DNA of 7,937 bases. Origin: DATHBP01 sp035296085. GTDB taxonomy: Bacteria; Actinomycetota; Actinomycetes; Propionibacteriales; Nocardioidaceae. Of the stretch, positions 5,349-7,937 are shown piece by piece. Each line of letters opens with the position of its first letter. The first letter of the stretch is position 1. The stretch covers positions 1 to 7,937 of the forward strand of contig DATHBP010000020.1 in assembly GCA_035296085.1 (NCBI GenBank), read 5' to 3'. A program made the position numbers and the translations under genes. The notes beneath the pieces are model-generated. The model was not told the origin of the DNA, made no database searches, and saw nothing but the letters and a program-made list of their open reading frames with translations.

Positions 5349-5875
5349 TAGACCACGGAGTGGGTGATCGTGGCGGTGTAGACAGCCGCCGCCAACCCAC
5401 CAGAAACCGCCACGTGAATGGTGGGCGTCCAGGTAGCGGAGTTGTCGCCGGTGACGCCGGTCGCCGTGACCACGGGGGCCACTCCGGTCAGGTTCGACGG
5501 GTTGTTGGCGGTGTAGGTGGCGGTTCCGACCTTGGTGATGGCTCCGGCGGTGTACCCGACGGCAGAGGCGGCGATCGCAGGCCCAGTCGGCGGAGTGAAG
5601 GCGGTAGAAATGGCACTGGCCACCCATCCAGCAGAACCAGAGCGAGCGTCGGTCACCTGCACCTCACCAAGCGGCCCGCTGATGGTCCCACCGCCGACAG
5701 TGTTGGAGCGGGTTCCCAGGCTGCCGGCACCGACGGGCACAGTGATTGCCAGCACGCCACCGGTGATCTGTACCGAGGCGCTCGACGTCCCGGTCTGGTC
5801 TGCGGACGCGGGGTAAGTCACAGCTCCCGCCATCGTGATGGCGGCAATGCAGACAATCAATGGGCTGATACGCAT
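5348..5875 (-). CDS. secreted WxL-domain-like cell-surface protein
   Basis: A 175-residue exported protein. The signal peptide is MRISPLIVCIAAITMAGAV-TYPASA, with predicted cleavage after Ala25. The mature protein is Gly/Ala/Ser/Thr/Val-rich, almost free of charged residues and without cysteine, as expected for a beta-sandwich surface protein. It has the order seen in WxL-like proteins: a V-Q-I-T-G-G-V-L-A-I-T-V-P strand, GPLGEVQVTDAR (68-78), G-W84-V-A-S with ISTAF, a second Trp motif T-W149-T-P, and a final strand Y166-T-A-T-I-T-H-S. In Firmicutes, WxL domains attach to peptidoglycan and work with WxLIP partners. Here the canonical Leu is Ala or Pro, so it is a divergent member. The ATG is preceded by AAAGGAAGAAG with about 5 nt spacing. 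It lies 73 bases downstream of the WxLIP gene on the same strand, so the two form a probable operon. The family call rests partly on that neighbour. Confidence 0.82.
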   Translation of the reverse strand: MRISPLIVCIAAITMAGAVTYPASADQTGTSSASVQITGGVLAITVPVGAGSLGTRSNTVGGGTISGPLGEVQVTDARSGSAGWVASAISTAFTPPTGPAIAASAVGYTAGAITKVGTATYTANNPSNLTGVAPVVTATGVTGDNSATWTPTIHVAVSGGLAAAVYTATITHSVV

Positions 5876-5948
5876 GAGGTCTTCTTCCTTTGTTGTGCAT
5901 GGATTTGAGCTGGAGGGAGCGGAGTACGAACTCGGTCAGATCGTCGGC

Positions 5949-6980
5949 TCAGGTGGGCGCCGGCATGGCAGCGGTTGGCACGGGGCTCTTGCGCCTCCCC
6001 CGTCGGGCCGTGAACCACCAGACGAACGCGAGCAGAGCGAGGAGCAGGACCGCACCGGCAATCCAGAACCAAGCAGCTGAGCCGCCCTCAGGGTCTGGTG
6101 CCACCGTTTCGCCGGCACGAGTCCCCTTGGGAAAAGTAAGAGTGGCACTAGCGGAGCGCGTCAACAGGCCGCTGACCACCTCGATGCGTGCTTTCCACGG
6201 ACCGTCCGGGAGCTGCTTGTCGAGCGAGATCGTGATCGGCTCGGTCTCACCGATTCCCAGAGTCGTGCCCAGACTGACCGGGAAAGGCCCCGCGGCCAGG
6301 CCGCCCGGGCCTTTGGTCAGCTTGAGCGAGCCGCTCAGGTCAAGGGCGCGACCCCCGGTGTTCGCGATCTGCGCTTGCACCATGGGTTGTCCGGAGCTGT
6401 CCCGTGCCGAGGTCAGGGACTGGATCGCGAAGTCCGAGGCCGGTTCACCACCCGGTCCCACCGAGAGGTAGACCCGGATGCCGACCCGGCTGACCTGGGT
6501 AACTCCGTCGTCTGCTGGCGTAGAAGACGTCTGGGCCCAGATGACCCCGTACTGCTCACCAGGGGCGGCGTCGTCTGGGACGCGGATCGTGACGTCCACC
6601 ATGGCCCTGGCGCCATCGGCGAGGCGGAGGGTGGGACGGTCCACGGTAGTCCAGGTGGACAGCTCGTTGGGGGTGTCCCCCTCGAGCCCGACGAACGCGC
6701 CGTCAGCAATCTCTGCGGCGGCCGAGTACACGACGACTCGTGCAGCCCTGCCCGAGTCGTTCGACACCTCGACGCGGCGCTCGATCAGTGTGGCCGGCGC
6801 CACATGGTCGATGATGTAGACCCGCGCGCGCGGGTTGGCCTTGGTGGCGACGGGTGCGTCGACCAGGCGTATGCCGACACCAGTGTGGTCCTCGTCGGCT
6901 GCCTGCGGCGCGCCGAAGGCACCGGCAGCCGGGGTCAGAAACCCAGCTACCAGCGCGATCAGAACCAGCAGTTGCCGCAT
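5949..6980 (-). CDS. WxLIP-type membrane-anchored surface protein (DUF916/DUF3324)
   Basis: A 343-residue exported, membrane-anchored protein. An N-terminal signal peptide (MRQLLVLIALVAGFL, then TPAAGA, cleavage near residue 21-28) is followed by a DUF916-like peptidoglycan-binding domain at about 33-150. That domain contains GIRLVDAPV, PRARVYIIDHVAPATLIERR, VEVSNDSG, and a typical ending with VTIRVPDDAAPGEQYGVIWAQ. A second beta-rich, DUF3324-like region lies at about 165-290. A Gly/Pro/Ser linker leads to one membrane helix (about 302-324, FWIAGAVLLLALLAFVWWF) and a short RRGRRK cytoplasmic tail. This order matches WxL-interacting proteins (WxLIP), which bridge peptidoglycan and WxL proteins in Firmicutes. 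The next gene encodes a WxL-like protein, supporting a matched pair. The ATG is preceded by TGAGG with about 7 nt spacing; that site overlaps the stop of a possible 26-codon ORF. It is divergent from a sensor kinase. Confidence 0.9.
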   Translation of the reverse strand: MRQLLVLIALVAGFLTPAAGAFGAPQAADEDHTGVGIRLVDAPVATKANPRARVYIIDHVAPATLIERRVEVSNDSGRAARVVVYSAAAEIADGAFVGLEGDTPNELSTWTTVDRPTLRLADGARAMVDVTIRVPDDAAPGEQYGVIWAQTSSTPADDGVTQVSRVGIRVYLSVGPGGEPASDFAIQSLTSARDSSGQPMVQAQIANTGGRALDLSGSLKLTKGPGGLAAGPFPVSLGTTLGIGETEPITISLDKQLPDGPWKARIEVVSGLLTRSASATLTFPKGTRAGETVAPDPEGGSAAWFWIAGAVLLLALLAFVWWFTARRGRRKSPVPTAAMPAPT

Positions 6981-6989
6981 GCGTCAGCC

Positions 6990-7070
6990 TCAGGCAACCG
7001 AGGTGCCGACGGTGCTGGAGTGGTCGCCGACGCTGACGGCCGGGGTGCCGAGGACACGTAGACAACTCAT
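6990..7070 (-). CDS. possible 26-residue ORF upstream of the WxLIP gene
   Basis: On the minus strand an ATG at 7070 opens a frame encoding MSCLRVLGTPAVSVGDHSST and then VGTSVA before TGA. The stop lies 9 bases before the WxLIP ATG and overlaps its ribosome site, an arrangement suited to translational coupling. Upstream there is AAGGA, 12 nt from the ATG, a poor distance. It is too short and too hydrophilic to be a membrane protein. It could be a leader peptide, a small protein or chance. I know no family for it. Confidence 0.22.
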   Translation of the reverse strand: MSCLRVLGTPAVSVGDHSSTVGTSVA

Positions 7071-7130
7071 GTCGTGGAGGAGTCCTTGCTTTCGGTGAGT
7101 CGAGCGTTCGTGCCCAGTGGAGGCGTGGAG

Positions 7131-7196
7131 ATGCGCCGGCGGCGAACAACGTCACGGTGGCACTACTTAGAGTATGGAGATATAACTGTGAGTTAG
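7131..7196 (+). CDS. possible 21-residue ORF upstream of the sensor kinase
   Basis: An ATG at 7131 is preceded by TGGAGG with 7 nt spacing, an ideal ribosome site. It encodes MRRRRTTSRWHYLEYGDITV plus Ser and stops with TAG. Composition is basic at the start and not membrane-like. It spans the AT-rich promoter-like island, which argues against it being a real gene on the kinase transcript. It might instead be a leader peptide on a longer upstream transcript. Low confidence. Confidence 0.15.
   Translation: MRRRRTTSRWHYLEYGDITVS
7157..7186 (+). promoter_or_regulatory. candidate sigma-70-type promoter
   Basis: GTGGCA (7157-7162; 4 of 6 to TTGACA) and TATAAC (7181-7186; 5 of 6 to TATAAT) are separated by 18 bases in the AT-rich island. 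The -10 overlaps a 13-base inverted repeat. It points toward the sensor kinase and would give a 5' UTR of about 130 bases. It competes with the leaderless model for the kinase start. Confidence 0.3.
7183..7195. repeat. 13-base inverted repeat (operator candidate)
   Basis: TAACT-GTG-AGTTA is a perfect dyad with 5-base arms around three bases. It lies in the AT-rich island and overlaps the -10 of a candidate plus-strand promoter, a typical position for a repressor site. No regulator can be named. Confidence 0.3.
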
Positions 7197-7313
7197 CATC
7201 ATCCGTTTGGTCCCTTTTGCGATCCAAGCCGGCCCCCTCCAGCATTGGCGCTCCCCGAGCGAGGGCCGAGACAGCAGCCGAGATCTCGATCGTTTCGAGG
7301 AGGTCCCGGGCCG

Positions 7314-7319
7314 TACGTT
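7314..7319 (+). promoter_or_regulatory. candidate -10 element for leaderless sensor-kinase transcript
   Basis: TACGTT fits TANNNT and is followed by exactly 6 nt (GACCGG) and then the GTG start at 7326. No Shine-Dalgarno lies at a workable distance from that GTG. The spacing matches the serine-hydrolase start in this window, so the kinase mRNA may also begin at its start codon. Confidence 0.4.
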
Positions 7320-7325
7320 GACCGG

Positions 7326-7937
7326 GTGAGCAGGTTCCGGCAGACCCTCCGCGCGCACGGAGTCTCCGGGCTCGTCGTCGTAGCGGCGTTGCTAGGTGCC
7401 GTGGGGACGGCTGCCCGAACCGACTCGTCGATGCCGACCGGCCCGGCGGCGTGGGCCGAGGCAGCGGCGATCGCTGGTGTCGTCCTGGTCCTGCTCCTAC
7501 GCCGGAGGTATCCCTTCGGTGCTCCAGCCGTCGTCTGGTTGGCCAGTACTGCACTCTCGTTCGTGGATGGGGAGCTGATAACCAGCCAGGGAGTCGTCTA
7601 CATCGCGGGCCTGGCCGCAGCCCTGCTGCTCGGCAACCTGCGCAACGACGTCCAAGGCCGGATCGGCCTGGTGATCGTGGTTGGCGGCGCGGCGATCATC
7701 GTCTCCAACGACCCCGGCGACGATGCGGGCAGCCTGGCGTCGACGACAGCCATGTTCGCGATCAGCTGGCTTGTGGGCTATGCGCTGCGGGAGCGGACCG
7801 AGCGGACCGAGGCAGCAGAGCAGCGGGCCGCTCTTGCCGAGCGGGATCGGGAGATGACAGCCCGGGTCGCCGTGGCCGAGGAGCGGGCCCGCATCGCCCG
7901 CGAGCTGCACGACGTCGTGGCGCACGCCGTCAGCATG
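7326..7937 (+). CDS. NarL-family sensor histidine kinase (HisKA_3), N-terminal part (partial)
   Basis: The first 204 codons of a membrane sensor kinase; the gene runs off the right edge. From GTG 7326 it reads VSRFRQTLRAHGVSGLVVVA and then about five to six hydrophobic segments (roughly 13-30, 45-59, 67-79, 89-102, 112-126, 138-152), forming a multi-pass sensor with little extracytoplasmic loop. A charged coiled-coil linker follows (about 155-190, rich in E, R, A). The HisKA_3 dimerisation helix then begins: EERARIARELHDVVAHAVSM, with His195 as the phospho-acceptor. The ATPase domain and probably a LuxR-type response regulator should lie beyond the window. The signal sensed is unknown; it may concern envelope stress. 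It is divergent from the WxLIP/WxL operon, so that operon is a plausible target, by inference only. A 9-base tandem repeat lies in the linker. Confidence 0.92.
   Translation, partial: MSRFRQTLRAHGVSGLVVVAALLGAVGTAARTDSSMPTGPAAWAEAAAIAGVVLVLLLRRRYPFGAPAVVWLASTALSFVDGELITSQGVVYIAGLAAALLLGNLRNDVQGRIGLVIVVGGAAIIVSNDPGDDAGSLASTTAMFAISWLVGYALRERTERTEAAEQRAALAERDREMTARVAVAEERARIARELHDVVAHAVSM
7791..7808 (+). repeat. 9-base tandem duplication in kinase linker
   Basis: GAGCGGACC occurs twice in a row, encoding Glu-Arg-Thr-Glu-Arg-Thr between the last membrane helix and the coiled-coil linker of the kinase. It keeps the frame. Likely a small replication-slippage duplication. Adding three residues in a coiled-coil changes helix phase, so it could matter for signalling. 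Confidence 0.6.

Larger units (their letters stand above)
6981..7325. promoter_or_regulatory. divergent regulatory gap between WxLIP operon and sensor kinase
   Basis: This 345-base region separates two divergent genes. It holds two possible very small ORFs, 6990-7070 (-) and 7131-7196 (+), and an AT-rich island at about 7161-7205 that stands out from the GC-rich surroundings. It also holds a 13-base inverted repeat at 7183-7195, a short hairpin CGCTC-CCC-GAGCG at 7249-7261, and a GAGGAGG purine run at 7297-7303 that is too far (22 nt) from the kinase start to be its ribosome site. No tRNA or known riboswitch was recognised. Confidence 0.5.

Noticed and set aside
6703..7554. 283-codon minus-strand open frame spanning the WxLIP start, the intergenic gap and the kinase start
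   Set aside because: Arg/Pro/Ser-rich with no family features. It overlaps two well-supported genes and the AT-rich regulatory island.
1..7937. Mobile element, phage, CRISPR, tRNA, rRNA or riboswitch
   Set aside because: I saw no transposase or integrase sequence, no spaced direct repeats, no cloverleaf pattern and no recognisable riboswitch core on either strand.

Overview
This is a high-GC window of actinobacterial character. Start codons are ATG or GTG, and several promoters look leaderless. Protein families are typical of Actinobacteria such as Nocardioides-like organisms, but the genus is inferred and cannot be fixed from this window. No mobile element, tRNA, rRNA, CRISPR array or phage gene is visible.

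Left edge (1-1046): the N-terminus of a DosR/DevR-like LuxR-family response regulator runs off the left end on the minus strand. It is divergent from a complete flavodoxin-family gene on the plus strand (472-981). The 368-base gap between them holds three imperfect inverted repeats resembling DosR/DevR boxes, so this pair may belong to a hypoxia/NO/redox (dormancy-type) regulon. A ten-codon mini-ORF with a strong Shine-Dalgarno follows the flavodoxin.

Middle (1122-5183): a near-perfect 21-base palindrome precedes a gene for a small secreted protein (1211-1609, +). This gene converges on a complete nitrilase (1620-2561, -) with all three catalytic residues. The nitrilase is divergent from a double-GNAT acetyltransferase (2763-3653, +), which converges on a class C beta-lactamase-like serine hydrolase carrying a C-terminal TPR-like extension (3663-5183, -). 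These four genes look like separate metabolic or housekeeping-type accessory units rather than one pathway.

Right part (5269-7937): two minus-strand genes form a cell-surface operon. A WxLIP-type protein (DUF916/DUF3324, signal peptide, C-terminal membrane anchor) comes first, followed by a small secreted WxL-like protein. Hairpins follow the operon and a 26-codon ORF may sit directly upstream of it. On the other side of an AT-rich 345-base regulatory gap, a NarL-family (HisKA_3) sensor histidine kinase begins on the plus strand and runs off the right end at its phospho-acceptor helix. Its divergence from the surface operon suggests, but does not prove, a regulatory link. The best candidates for unusual biology are the WxL/WxLIP pair beside the kinase, the DosR-like control region, and a recurring pattern of TANNNT boxes 6-7 nt upstream of GTG starts.
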